NCBI GenBank assembly: GCA_003243455.1
Contig: QFQS01000005.1
Span: 1 to 64,000 of the forward strand
DNA length: 64,000 nt
Source of the DNA: Cereibacter sphaeroides
GTDB taxonomy: Bacteria > Pseudomonadota > Alphaproteobacteria > Rhodobacterales > Rhodobacteraceae
Direction of reading: 5' to 3'
In this document: positions 8,470 through 16,796 of the stretch, piece after piece
How positions within the stretch are numbered: the stretch's first letter is position 1
How the letters are laid out: every line of letters begins with the position of its first letter
Position numbers and translations under genes: made by a program
Notes under the pieces: model-generated
The model's input: only the letters and a program-made list of their open reading frames with translations
Told to the model about the DNA's origin: nothing
Databases searched by the model: none

Positions 8470-9440
8470 CCTGGATACCAGATCTGACGCGGATCGTCGG
8501 CCGCGCGGTGATATGTCCAGGCGCTTTCGATCAGCGCTTCGGTATCCATTGCCGGTTGCCAGCCCAAGACCTGCCGCGCCTTGGCGTTCGACATCCAGTT
8601 GCCGTAAAATCCGGTTGGTATGGTCACCGGCTCATATCCGCGTGTCGTCGCCAGATGGCGACTGACATCGCCATAATCCACCGGCGCATCCATTGTGATG
8701 TTGAACAACTGCCCCTCTGCCGCCGGGTTGTCCAGGGCCTTCAGAATTGCCGAAACCAGATCGGAGACATGGACGAAGCTACGCAGCAAAGGCCGACCCT
8801 GGTGATCCAGCATCAGCGGCACCGAGGGCCGCGCCTTCGCCGCCTGGAGCGCGGCCTCTGGCATCAACTCCGACCATGCAGGCCCGCCGAACTGATCATC
8901 GAAGCTCATCGCGTGACGAAAGTCATCCTTCTCCATGATCCAGGGGGCGCGCAGGCAACAGGTGTTTAGCCCGTACTGGATGCGGTATTGTTCCAGCATC
9001 ACCTCTTCCAGCACCTTCGTCAGCGCATAACAACCGGGATAGGCGCGACGGGGACTATCCTCGGTTATCGGACCGTCATAGCTGTGAAAGATATGGCCGA
9101 TCGAGCAATCGCCCCCCAGCAGGATGAACTGCCGCGCGATATCCGAGGCGCGAAACGCCTCCAAAAGATTGAACATGCCCTTCACGCCCACGTCCATCGC
9201 CAGCGCGGGGGATTCCTTGACGGCCGCCAGATGCAGCACATGGCTTACGCCTTCCATGGCGCGTCGGGCGGCATCGGCGTCCGACAGGCTGCCCTGAACC
9301 ACCTCGATCCCTGCTCCCTTGACCAGACGGTTGTGGCACAAAGCTCGGACATTCCATGCTGCAAACCGGTCATCGTTCCCCAGTATCGCCCGCACCTGCG
9401 TGCCGACCTTTCCCGCAGCACCAGTGATCAAAAGTCTCAT
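8466..9440 (-). CDS. NAD-dependent epimerase/dehydratase (extended SDR)
   Basis: 324 residues. The N-terminal Rossmann motif TGAAGKVG (residues 6-13) and the catalytic YALTK motif in the middle identify an extended short-chain dehydrogenase/reductase, the family of UDP-glucose epimerases and uronate dehydrogenases. A strong GAGGGGG ribosome site precedes the ATG. It faces the sugar importers and probably processes the imported compound or a nucleotide sugar; the exact reaction cannot be assigned. An 18-base palindrome lies about 50 bases upstream of its start. Confidence 0.85.
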   Translation of the reverse strand: MRLLITGAAGKVGTQVRAILGNDDRFAAWNVRALCHNRLVKGAGIEVVQGSLSDADAARRAMEGVSHVLHLAAVKESPALAMDVGVKGMFNLLEAFRASDIARQFILLGGDCSIGHIFHSYDGPITEDSPRRAYPGCYALTKVLEEVMLEQYRIQYGLNTCCLRAPWIMEKDDFRHAMSFDDQFGGPAWSELMPEAALQAAKARPSVPLMLDHQGRPLLRSFVHVSDLVSAILKALDNPAAEGQLFNITMDAPVDYGDVSRHLATTRGYEPVTIPTGFYGNWMSNAKARQVLGWQPAMDTEALIESAWTYHRAADDPRQIWYPG

Positions 9441-9491
9441 CTCACACCCCCTCAGGCGCTTACCTAACCAAGATTAAAGCCCGTCTGGACT

Positions 9492-9509
9492 GCACAATAC
9501 TTATTGTGC
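9492..9509. promoter_or_regulatory. Operator-like palindrome upstream of epimerase
   Basis: GCACAATA-CT-TATTGTGC: two perfect 8-base arms around a 2-base centre, in an otherwise GC-rich gap, 52-69 bases upstream of the epimerase ATG at 9440. The shape fits a binding site for a dimeric helix-turn-helix regulator. Which regulator binds is unknown. Confidence 0.45.
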
Positions 9510-9602
9510 GCTGTTTTCGGCCTGCCACACGAGCGCGCCCCCTTCGCGTGATGTGGAGGTTGCGGAAAATAGCCACGTTCCACTTGTCAAACTACAACCA
9601 TT

Positions 9603-9854
9603 TCAACCACGAGCGTGAGCTTTCCGACCTGTCACGGGTCTTTCATTAATCTCGACCGGAGTCCGGTGGTTATATCCCCCTGTTGGCGCGGTTTGGGCAA
9701 TTGTCCGACGCGCCAAACATCGCGCAGCAGATCGTGCGATTGCGGTAGTCAGATGCAGGGCTAGTCTGCCGGGGCATTGGTAGCCGTGGACCAAATGAGA
9801 CCGCGTGGTGTTGTCGCCGGCGATCCAAGGCGGCGACGAGGTAGCGGGCATCAT
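9603..9854 (-). pseudogene. Probable IS3-type transposase C-terminal remnant
   Basis: The translated segment contains DNTTRSHLVHGYQCPGRL, which resembles the conserved IS3/IS150 transposase tail DYNxxRPHSSLGYxxP, followed by a plausible family tail. The integrase-core residues upstream are absent, so only a decayed fragment remains. The match is by eye on one motif, so this is a tentative call; it could be chance. Confidence 0.35.
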
Positions 9855-9959
9855 AGACTTTCAAATATCTGTAAGTTTGCTGCGACACCTTGTGCAGAAT
9901 TGTCAGGCAGATGGTTGCAACCGTGACCGATCATCGGTGCGCAAACATGAGGCCGGCCT

Positions 9960-10607
9960 ATGATACGAAACCTTCTTCTATCTGCGGCGCTGATCGTGAT
10001 TCCTATTGCGGGTTTTTCTGCTGCTGAGCATTGGCTTGTCGGCACAGCCCCTACAACTGCAAACGCAGGAACCGATCTGGGCGATCTTTCCAACTTCAAG
10101 CAGATAGTGACCGACGTTAAGGCCATAGCCGCAACGGGCGATCTGATGGCGGCTGAAAAGCGGGTGACTGATTTCGAAACGGCCTGGGACGAAGCAGAGA
10201 CCACAATGAGACCGCGCGATCCTGCTGCCTGGGGGCATTTAGACGATGCAGCCGATGCGGTCTTTTCCTCACTTCGCGCTTCGATGCCCGATCCTGCCAG
10301 TGTCGAAGAAACTCTCGCCAACTTGTTGGTCGTACTCGATGCACCTGCTCCTGCGATCAGGTTCAACAAGGGCGTCATCAAGGTCGACGAAGTTGCCGTA
10401 ACCGACGAAACCGGCCATCCGATCGCCTGCGAGAAAATGCTGAGCGATCTGTCGGATAGCCTCGCAGTGGCGAAGCCGGCGGATACCGTGCTGGGCCGGA
10501 TCTCCACCCTTCGCGACCAGGCAACCGAGCGCTGCAATGCTGATGACGACACCCGCGCCAATACGTTTTCGGCGCAGGCGATCGCGCTCGTCGCGAAAGG
10601 AAACTGA
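9960..10607 (+). CDS. Exported protein of unknown function
   Basis: 215 residues with an N-terminal hydrophobic segment (about residues 4-22, signal peptide or anchor), then a mostly helical, acidic soluble domain and two cysteines (IACEKML, TERCNADD) that could pair. I do not recognise the family. The stretch AAEKRVTDFETAWDEAETTM vaguely recalls helical periplasmic domains of metal-uptake proteins, but this is weak. It ends 3 bases before the COG4705-type membrane gene and is followed by a response regulator and kinase, so it is likely a periplasmic partner in that signalling or stress operon. Confidence 0.7.
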   Translation: MIRNLLLSAALIVIPIAGFSAAEHWLVGTAPTTANAGTDLGDLSNFKQIVTDVKAIAATGDLMAAEKRVTDFETAWDEAETTMRPRDPAAWGHLDDAADAVFSSLRASMPDPASVEETLANLLVVLDAPAPAIRFNKGVIKVDEVAVTDETGHPIACEKMLSDLSDSLAVAKPADTVLGRISTLRDQATERCNADDDTRANTFSAQAIALVAKGN

Positions 10608-10610
10608 GCG

Positions 10611-11399
10611 ATGTTCCAAAGTATGCCCAAAATGTTCTCGGATAGCAATGCGCCCAACCGTGTGCCCGACGTCACAATCACTTTTTGGCTGATCAAGCTG
10701 CTGGCGGTCACAATGGGAGAAACCGCAGCGGACTATCTTGCCGTTAATCTTGGTCTTGGGCTTAATCTTACGTCCGCCATCATGGTTTTGGTGCTGGCTG
10801 TGGCATTGACCCTACAGTTCGCACAAAGGCGCTACGTGCCCATATGGTATTGGACTGCCGTCGTTCTTGTCAGCGTAGTCGGAACTTTGGTGACGGATAA
10901 TCTGGTCGACAATTTCGGCGTGGCGCTTGTTTCTACCACCTTGTTTTTCTCAGGCGCGCTGCTTTTGACATTCATCATCTGGCACCGGACAGAGGGCACG
11001 CTTTCGATTCATGAAGTCAGGAACTTCCGGCGCGAAGCATTCTACTGGCTTGCCATCCTCTTCACTTTTGCACTTGGCACGGCCATGGGCGATCTCGTGG
11101 CTGAGCAATTCGGCCTGGGTTATCTTGCAACCGGACTCTTGTTCGGCCTCATAATCGCAAGCCTCGCTTTAGGTTACTATTTCCTTGGATTGGACGAGCT
11201 ATGGGCGTTTTGGCTGTGCTACATCCTGACACGGCCACTTGGCGCTTCATTCGGTGATCTATTGTCCCAACCTCAGGAATACGGCGGTCTTGGATTTGGT
11301 ACGATTGTGACAAGTGCCGGCTTCCTTGGGACGATTGCAGTGCTTGTCGCAGTGATGACTAAACGAAACCACCAAGATACATTCGACGGTGCCGCTTGA
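10611..11399 (+). CDS. COG4705-type multi-pass membrane protein
   Basis: 262 residues with about 8 transmembrane segments arranged as internal repeats. Each repeat carries a small-residue/acid motif: VTMGETAADYLA, VGTLVTDNLVDNFG, LGTAMGDLVAEQFG and LGASFGDLLSQ, all of the form G-x-x-x-(E/D)-x-x. This matches the uncharacterised COG4705 membrane-anchored family as I know it. The repeated buried Glu/Asp suggests ion or metal transport or sensing (inference). It is in a tight operon, 3 bases after the exported protein and directly before the two-component genes. Function unproven. Confidence 0.8.
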   Translation: MFQSMPKMFSDSNAPNRVPDVTITFWLIKLLAVTMGETAADYLAVNLGLGLNLTSAIMVLVLAVALTLQFAQRRYVPIWYWTAVVLVSVVGTLVTDNLVDNFGVALVSTTLFFSGALLLTFIIWHRTEGTLSIHEVRNFRREAFYWLAILFTFALGTAMGDLVAEQFGLGYLATGLLFGLIIASLALGYYFLGLDELWAFWLCYILTRPLGASFGDLLSQPQEYGGLGFGTIVTSAGFLGTIAVLVAVMTKRNHQDTFDGAA

Positions 11400-11434
11400 C
11401 TCTCCATACCGCCAGGATCGAAAGGGATCTGTGC

Positions 11435-12112
11435 TTGCGCATTTTGCTGATCGAGGACGACACCACAATCAGCGGCTATGTGAAGCGCGCAATGAGTGAA
11501 GCCGGCCATGTCTGCGACGTGCTTGCCAACGGCGCCGACGGCCTGTTCCAAGCCACCCGCGAAGGCTACGACGTGCTGATCGTGGACCGGCTTCTGCCCG
11601 ACCTGGACGGGCTGTCGCTGGTTCGTGCGTTGCGCGCGGCCGGTCGCAAGGTCCCGGTCCTGTTCCTGACCGCGATTGGTGGCGTCGATGACAGGGTTGA
11701 GGGGCTGAACGCCGGTGCTGACGACTATCTTGGCAAGCCATTTGCCTTCAGCGAGTTGTTGGCTCGGGTCAATGCATTGGCACGGCGCCCGCCAGCAGTT
11801 CAGCAGGAGACGCTGTTGCGGGTTCACGATTTAGAGCTTGACCTGATCCGTCATTCCGCACGCCGTGCCGGTCTAGCAATTGCGCTGCTGCCCAAAGAGT
11901 TCCGGCTGCTCGAAGTATTGATGCGTAACGAAGGTCGTATCGTCACACGAACGATGCTGCTGGAGCGAGTGTGGGAGTTTCATTTCGATCCCAAGACCAG
12001 CGTTGTCGAGACTCATATCAGCCGCTTGCGGGCCAAGATCGACCGACCCTTCGACCAACCGTTGCTGCACACGCTTAAGGGCGTCGGATATACTCTTCAT
12101 GCCCCGCGCTAG
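11435..12112 (+). CDS. OmpR/PhoB-family response regulator
   Basis: 225 residues from the TTG at 11435, chosen because AAAGGGA lies about 8 bases upstream and the protein then begins MRILLIEDD, as is usual. A longer TTG start at 11396 overlaps the preceding gene. The receiver domain has the acidic pair E7-D8-D9, phospho-acceptor D51 (LIVDRLLPDLDG), the LTA segment and K in LGKPF; a winged-helix Trans_reg_C domain follows (LPKEFRLLEVLMRNEGRIVTR, then VVETHISRLRAKI). It overlaps the kinase gene by 14 bases and probably controls this operon. Confidence 0.93.
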   Translation: MRILLIEDDTTISGYVKRAMSEAGHVCDVLANGADGLFQATREGYDVLIVDRLLPDLDGLSLVRALRAAGRKVPVLFLTAIGGVDDRVEGLNAGADDYLGKPFAFSELLARVNALARRPPAVQQETLLRVHDLELDLIRHSARRAGLAIALLPKEFRLLEVLMRNEGRIVTRTMLLERVWEFHFDPKTSVVETHISRLRAKIDRPFDQPLLHTLKGVGYTLHAPR

Positions 12113-13454
12113 ATGGCTGCGCAGTACGCCCTTTCGGCTGTTGCTCAGCTTTTCTCTTCTGACCCTGACCAATATTGTGCTCGCCTTCCTTGCGGCATGG
12201 CTGCTGATCGGGAGTGAGCTTAGCATAGTCGAGGATCGCCAGATCAATGAAATTATCGAGGCCGCCGATCGTGCTTTGGCAAACGTGGACCTTACCCGAA
12301 CAGAGAAGGTGGCACAGGCCTTGAGAGCGGTCGTACCAAATGATGGCACATACTATGTCTTGACGGCACCGATCGGCGCCGTGATCGCAGGAAATACTGA
12401 GCCGGTACAAATGCTAGCAGAACGGGCGGACTTGCCGCCTTCCGCATTTCGCGCTGACACCGATGTAGAGTTTCGCGCAATCCACAAGCCAGTGCGGGGA
12501 CTCGACCTGCTGGTGGCCCGCCCGCAATCGGCGTTGGAGGAAATTCAGGAGGTGCTGCTCGAGGTCTTCACTTGGTCGGCCTTGATCGTTCTTTTGGCGG
12601 GGATAGGCGGCGGCGCTTTTTTTGCCAGCCGGGTAAAACGACGGTTAGACACAATCTCTGATGCGCTTGAACAGGTTGGAAAGGGTGATCTGACAATCCG
12701 CATCGCACAATCCGGACGCCGCGACGATATTGACGGCCTGGTCGAACGCATCAACCAGACCGTTGCTCAGCTTGAGGCGAACGTGGGCGCCCTGCGCCAG
12801 TTGAGCGTAGATATAGCGCATGATCTGCGGACCCCTCTGAATCGACTGCACATCCAGCTAGAGGAGGCGTCTCGGCACCTGGCAGCGGGACATCTGCCCG
12901 AAACCGAGGTCGATGAAGCCTTGGCGCAGAGCGAGGCGATAGCTGCCGCGTTCTCCGCATTGCTTCGCATCGCGCAAATCGAAGCTGGCGCAAGGCGTGA
13001 GCAATTTCGGAAGGTCGATCTCGCCGAAATCGCTGCCGATGCAGCCGAGGCCTATGAAGGCGTCGCCGAAGATGCCGGCATGACGCTTGTCCTGCAATCC
13101 AGCAGTCCAACGACGATCACTGGCGATCGGGATTTGCTGCTGCAAGCAACAGTGAACATAATCGAGAATGCCATTTGCCACTGCCCGGTGGGCACACGTA
13201 TCCATTTGAAAGCCATGACGATTGCCGACGGCGCCGTGCTCTCCGTCACAGACAACGGACCGGGCATTCCCGTGAGCGAATACGACAACGTGCTCCGGCG
13301 CCACTACAGGCTGGAGCGCAGCAGGACCACGCCCGGCTTCGGCCTCGGCCTGAGCCTGGTGCGGGCTGTCGCCGACCTTCATGGCGCAGTTCTGACGTTG
13401 AGCGACGCACGACCAGGCCTGAAAGTCTCAATGTTGTTTCAAAGCACCTGTTGA
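12099..13454 (+). CDS. Two-component sensor histidine kinase
   Basis: About 451 residues from the ATG at 12099. A transmembrane helix (about residues 10-32), a periplasmic sensor region of about 120 residues with no recognised domain, a second helix (SALIVLLAGIGGGAFFA), HAMP, HisKA with phospho-acceptor His in DIAHDLRTPLNRL, and an HATPase domain with N-box NIIENAICHC and G-boxes VTDNGPGIP and GFGLGLSLV. It overlaps the response regulator gene. The ligand is unknown; the exported and COG4705 proteins upstream are candidates for the signal input or output. Confidence 0.93.
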   Translation: MPRARWLRSTPFRLLLSFSLLTLTNIVLAFLAAWLLIGSELSIVEDRQINEIIEAADRALANVDLTRTEKVAQALRAVVPNDGTYYVLTAPIGAVIAGNTEPVQMLAERADLPPSAFRADTDVEFRAIHKPVRGLDLLVARPQSALEEIQEVLLEVFTWSALIVLLAGIGGGAFFASRVKRRLDTISDALEQVGKGDLTIRIAQSGRRDDIDGLVERINQTVAQLEANVGALRQLSVDIAHDLRTPLNRLHIQLEEASRHLAAGHLPETEVDEALAQSEAIAAAFSALLRIAQIEAGARREQFRKVDLAEIAADAAEAYEGVAEDAGMTLVLQSSSPTTITGDRDLLLQATVNIIENAICHCPVGTRIHLKAMTIADGAVLSVTDNGPGIPVSEYDNVLRRHYRLERSRTTPGFGLGLSLVRAVADLHGAVLTLSDARPGLKVSMLFQSTC

Positions 13455-13487
13455 GCCAGCTCGTCAGCGGGCTCGCATAGGTACGTT

Positions 13488-13691
13488 ATGTCCCCATCAG
13501 GCTACTTGTCACAAAGCTTACCCTGCTGGCGCTGCGACAACGCTCAATCCGATGCACCAGCCTACGCTCTTTACACCTCCGGTTCCACCGGCACACCGAA
13601 AGGCGTTATTGTTTCTCATCACGCGATGCTGAGACTGGTCTGCGGTCAGCTTGCAGATACTAACTGGGTCGAGACAAATCTCTACCCTTGA
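13488..13691 (+). pseudogene. NRPS adenylation-domain fragment
   Basis: 67 codons containing the A3 core of an AMP-forming adenylation domain, APAYALYTSGSTGTPKGVIV, followed by a few matching residues and a stop. A complete A domain is about 500 residues, so this is a relic with no ATP-binding C-subdomain. No other NRPS gene is present in the window. It lies between the kinase and the convergent ThDP enzyme and suggests past insertion and deletion here. Confidence 0.65.
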
Positions 13692-13736
13692 ATGCGAGAC
13701 AGAAGTTCGGTTGCGGGAATCGCGGAACCGGTAGGA

Positions 13737-15344
13737 TCAAACGGCGGCCAGCAGCGCGGCCTCGTCGATTTCGATTATCTCGTTACCTGCAGATGGTCGC
13801 TTCAGCGCAAGACGCAACGCGCGGATGCTCGACGCCTTTTCATAGGCCCAGCCGTAGCTTTTAGCGATTGTCGAAAAGTCTGGCGTATAGATGTCGACAC
13901 CCAGTGGGGGGATTGCGTTCTCGCGCATGAAGCGCTTGATCTCAGCGTAGCCTTCGTTGTTCCAAAGGATCATCCGCACCGCAGTTCCTGCTTCGACCGC
14001 CGAACCGAGTTCGCCTAGTGTGAACTGTATTCCTCCATCCCCGATCAACCCGATTACAGTTCGCGACGGCGCGCCGATTGCCGCGCCAATTGCCGCTGGC
14101 AAGGCATAGCCAAGCGTTCCGAACCCGGTCGCTGAACAGAACCAGCTTGAAGGTTGCAGAGCACCAAAGACACTACAGCCGGCATAGACAGGCTGGCAGG
14201 AGTCGCCGACCAGCACCGCATCGGGCTGTGCCCGCATCACCTCGTCCAGCAGTGCGAGGCCCGCTTTCAACACCGTCGGCAACGTTCGGACCGCTGCATC
14301 TCGCACCTCTGCGGCACGGCTGGGCCCCCAGCCATCAATGCGCCAGGGTTCTTGGGGTAAGCGATCAAGAATGGCAGCAGCAGTCGCGGCGGCATCGGCC
14401 AGGATCGGTAAATCGGGCAGGATGCCACGCATAAGCCCCTCGGGATCAACATCCACCCGGATCAGCCAACCGGGGGTTTCCTGCCGGATGGGAAGCTTGT
14501 CGGCAAAGTCGGTCGGGCCCAATTCGGTGCCCAGAGCGAGTATCACATCCGCCTCTTTAATCAGCGGCGCAACGCCCGGAGAGTCGCCCGTGACGGGAAC
14601 AGCCAGCGGATCGTCGCCGGGCACGATGCCGCGCGCATTCACGGTCATCAGCACTGGCGCGCCCAGGCGCAGCGCCAAGGCGCGGATAACAGCAGCACCC
14701 GGTATCGCCCCGCCGCCTGCGATGATCAGCGGGCGCTTTGCCGCCGCCAGACGCGAAACCGCCTCTCGCACCGCCTGGGGTGTGGGCGCTGGAGGAAGCG
14801 GCAAGCGGAACGCCTGCGCCGGTGGCATATCGGATGCGTCAAGTTGCAGGGTGCTGACGGGGATTTCGATGTGAACGGGCCTTGGCCGTGCTGCGGCGAA
14901 GAGCGCAAAGGCACGCGCCAGCACAGGTTCGACCTCTTGCACCGTGAGTATCCTGTGGCTGAAGGCGCTGACCTCTGCCGCAAGTGCGCTTTGGTTCTTC
15001 ATTTCGTGCAGGTGGCCGCGACCCGACCCCAGTTCACCCGGCGAGTTGACGGTCGAGATCACCAGCATGGGGATCGAGTCGCCATAGGCCTGACCCATGG
15101 CTGTCGCGATGTTGGTCATGCCGGGGCCGGTAATGACAAAGCAGACGCCGGGTTTGCGCGTAACGCGGGCGTAGCCGTCGGCCATGAAACCGGCCCCCTG
15201 CTCATGCCGCGGGGTTATGTGGCGGATGCCCGAGCCGTCCAGCCCGCGATAAAGTTCGACCGAGTGGACACCGGGGATTCCGAAGACCACCTCGACACCA
15301 TTCGCTTGCAGCACTTCGACCAGATACTTCGCCAGATTCCGCAT
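13737..15344 (-). CDS. ThDP-dependent decarboxylase, 2-ketoarginine decarboxylase-like
   Basis: 535 residues from the ATG at 15344, which has a strong AGGGGGC ribosome site; the longer frame to 15458 is not needed. Three-domain ThDP enzyme of the acetolactate synthase/benzoylformate decarboxylase class, with the catalytic Glu in TPRHEQGAGFMADGYAR and the ThDP/Mg motif GDGGIQFTLGELGSAVEAG ending ILWNN. Overall look resembles AruI-type 5-guanidino-2-oxopentanoate decarboxylases, which turn 2-ketoarginine into 4-guanidinobutanal. That subfamily call is an inference strengthened by the neighbouring guanidino-type genes; the pathway transaminase AruH is not in the window. It diverges from a LacI regulator over a palindromic operator. 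Confidence 0.8.
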   Translation of the reverse strand: MRNLAKYLVEVLQANGVEVVFGIPGVHSVELYRGLDGSGIRHITPRHEQGAGFMADGYARVTRKPGVCFVITGPGMTNIATAMGQAYGDSIPMLVISTVNSPGELGSGRGHLHEMKNQSALAAEVSAFSHRILTVQEVEPVLARAFALFAAARPRPVHIEIPVSTLQLDASDMPPAQAFRLPLPPAPTPQAVREAVSRLAAAKRPLIIAGGGAIPGAAVIRALALRLGAPVLMTVNARGIVPGDDPLAVPVTGDSPGVAPLIKEADVILALGTELGPTDFADKLPIRQETPGWLIRVDVDPEGLMRGILPDLPILADAAATAAAILDRLPQEPWRIDGWGPSRAAEVRDAAVRTLPTVLKAGLALLDEVMRAQPDAVLVGDSCQPVYAGCSVFGALQPSSWFCSATGFGTLGYALPAAIGAAIGAPSRTVIGLIGDGGIQFTLGELGSAVEAGTAVRMILWNNEGYAEIKRFMRENAIPPLGVDIYTPDFSTIAKSYGWAYEKASSIRALRLALKRPSAGNEIIEIDEAALLAAV

Positions 15345-15666
15345 TTGAAATGCCCCCTTTTGTTTTTGACCGCCACGACGGCGCCCCATTCCGTTTGTGT
15401 GTGACCGCGGTTGGAGCGGTTTTTCTAGCCGGAGCGTCATCCGCCTGCCCCTGCACAAAACAATTTCTCGCGGCTTTGCCCAAATCTTTGGCAGTTGCGG
15501 TGGAAAGGCATCCTGATGCGATAAACCGATTTAGTAAATCGATTTACATCATTGTCATCATCGTTCCATGATTGCTCAGAAGCGACTCGGTCAAGGGCGG
15601 ATCGGTGAAGGCACCAGTTGGCATATCGCATCATCTACCCGCCGATCCCAAGACTGGAGGGCGGAG
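15345..15666. promoter_or_regulatory. Divergent control region between decarboxylase and LacI
   Basis: 322 bases without a gene, AT-rich at its centre. It carries the nested palindrome at 15527-15547 and ribosome sites at both ends (AGGGGGC for the minus gene, CTGGAGGGCGGAG for the plus gene). No convincing -35/-10 pair was found by eye. Confidence 0.5.
15527..15547. promoter_or_regulatory. Nested LacI-type operator palindromes
   Basis: CGATTTA-G-TAAATCG (15527-15541) overlaps GTAAATC-GATTTAC (15534-15547); both are perfect. The second has the central CG step and 14-base length typical of LacI/GalR operators. Three half-sites in a row allow two alternative dimer registers. It lies 180 bases before the decarboxylase start and 120 before the LacI start, so autoregulation plus control of the divergent gene is likely. 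Confidence 0.65.
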
Positions 15667-16752
15667 ATGAATGTCGTGCGCGGCAATCCGCGCCGGGGTT
15701 CGCCAGCAACGATCAAGGACGTCGCCGAGGCGGCTCAGGTGTCTGCAACCGCCGTATCGCGGCATTTCAACCAGCGCATCGTGCTACCCGCAGAAACTGC
15801 GGCCCGCATAGAAAAGGCCGCCGAGAATCTTGGCTACCGACCCAACGTTGCGGCGCGCCGGCTTAGCCTTGGCTGCAGTGAATCGCTGGGAATGGTGATT
15901 TCCGATATCGCCTATCCCCTGTTCGCCGCCGTCGCCAGTGCAGCCGAGGCGGAATGCACGCGGCAAGGCTACACCCTTCTGATTTTCAACAGCCGCAACG
16001 AGTTGCGAAAAGAGATCGCCTTTCTGCAGCGGATCGAGGATGCGCAGGTCGATGGCGTGCTGTTCATGACCAACCATTCCGGTCAGCCGGAAATGGCGCA
16101 GGTCATAAACCGCGTCCGCAACGTGGTTCTGCTGGACGAGGATGTGCCCGGCGCCAACGTCTCGCGGCTTTTCGCTCGAAGCCGCGAGGGCGCACGCATG
16201 GCCGTGGAGCATCTGGTCGCCGAGGGGCACCGCCGGATCGCCTATGTCGGCGGCGAGCGCGACCTGCTGAGCACAAACGAGCGACTGCTGGGATATCGCG
16301 ACGCGCTTGCGGCTGCGGGCATCGACCCCGATCCCCGGCTTGAGATTTTTGCGGGATATGGCGAGGGCAGTGGCGAGGCTGCCTTTGCGCAGCTTGATGC
16401 AATGGACGCGCCGCCGACGGCGATCTTCGCCGGTGCCGACATGATCGCGATCGACCTGTTGCGCGCAATGCGCCCGCTGGGTCTGCGGGTTCCCGAGGCT
16501 GTTTCCCTGATCGGGTTCGACGACGCCATCCTTATGGATGTGCTGGACCCGCCGCTGACCACGGTGCGGCAATCTTCCGAGGCATTCGGGACGCGAGGTA
16601 TCCAACTGCTTCTGGAGACGATCACCGGCCAGAGAGAGACGCCGACGACCGAGCATATCGAGGTCGAACTGATAAAGCGCGGGTCTGTCGGCAGGCCGCG
16701 CCACGCGCTGCACTGGCGCGACACCGCGCCAAGGGATCTTGCGGCACAATAG
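15667..16752 (+). CDS. LacI/GalR-family regulator of the catabolic island
   Basis: 361 residues from the ATG at 15667, chosen for GGAGGGCGGAG just upstream; the longer frame adds an unrelated tail. The HTH is ATIKDVAEAAQVSATAVSRHF with the hinge helix RPNVAARRLSLG, followed by a Peripla_BP_3-like effector domain (DISYPLF-type start, VSLIGFDDAILMDVLDPPLTTVRQ). The binding-protein gene begins 44 bases downstream on the same strand, so the regulator is the first gene of the operon it probably controls. Confidence 0.92.
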   Translation: MNVVRGNPRRGSPATIKDVAEAAQVSATAVSRHFNQRIVLPAETAARIEKAAENLGYRPNVAARRLSLGCSESLGMVISDIAYPLFAAVASAAEAECTRQGYTLLIFNSRNELRKEIAFLQRIEDAQVDGVLFMTNHSGQPEMAQVINRVRNVVLLDEDVPGANVSRLFARSREGARMAVEHLVAEGHRRIAYVGGERDLLSTNERLLGYRDALAAAGIDPDPRLEIFAGYGEGSGEAAFAQLDAMDAPPTAIFAGADMIAIDLLRAMRPLGLRVPEAVSLIGFDDAILMDVLDPPLTTVRQSSEAFGTRGIQLLLETITGQRETPTTEHIEVELIKRGSVGRPRHALHWRDTAPRDLAAQ

Positions 16753-16796
16753 CCGCGGATAATGAGAACACGCAAAAGCAACAGGGGAATTAAGAA

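Larger units (their letters stand above)
9441..9959. other. 519-base gap with palindrome and IS relic
   Basis: No intact gene is seen. It holds the upstream region of the epimerase with an 18-base palindrome (9492-9509), a probable decayed IS3-type transposase tail on the minus strand (9603-9854), and the upstream region of the exported protein at 9960, which has a GAGG ribosome site just before its ATG. Confidence 0.6.
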
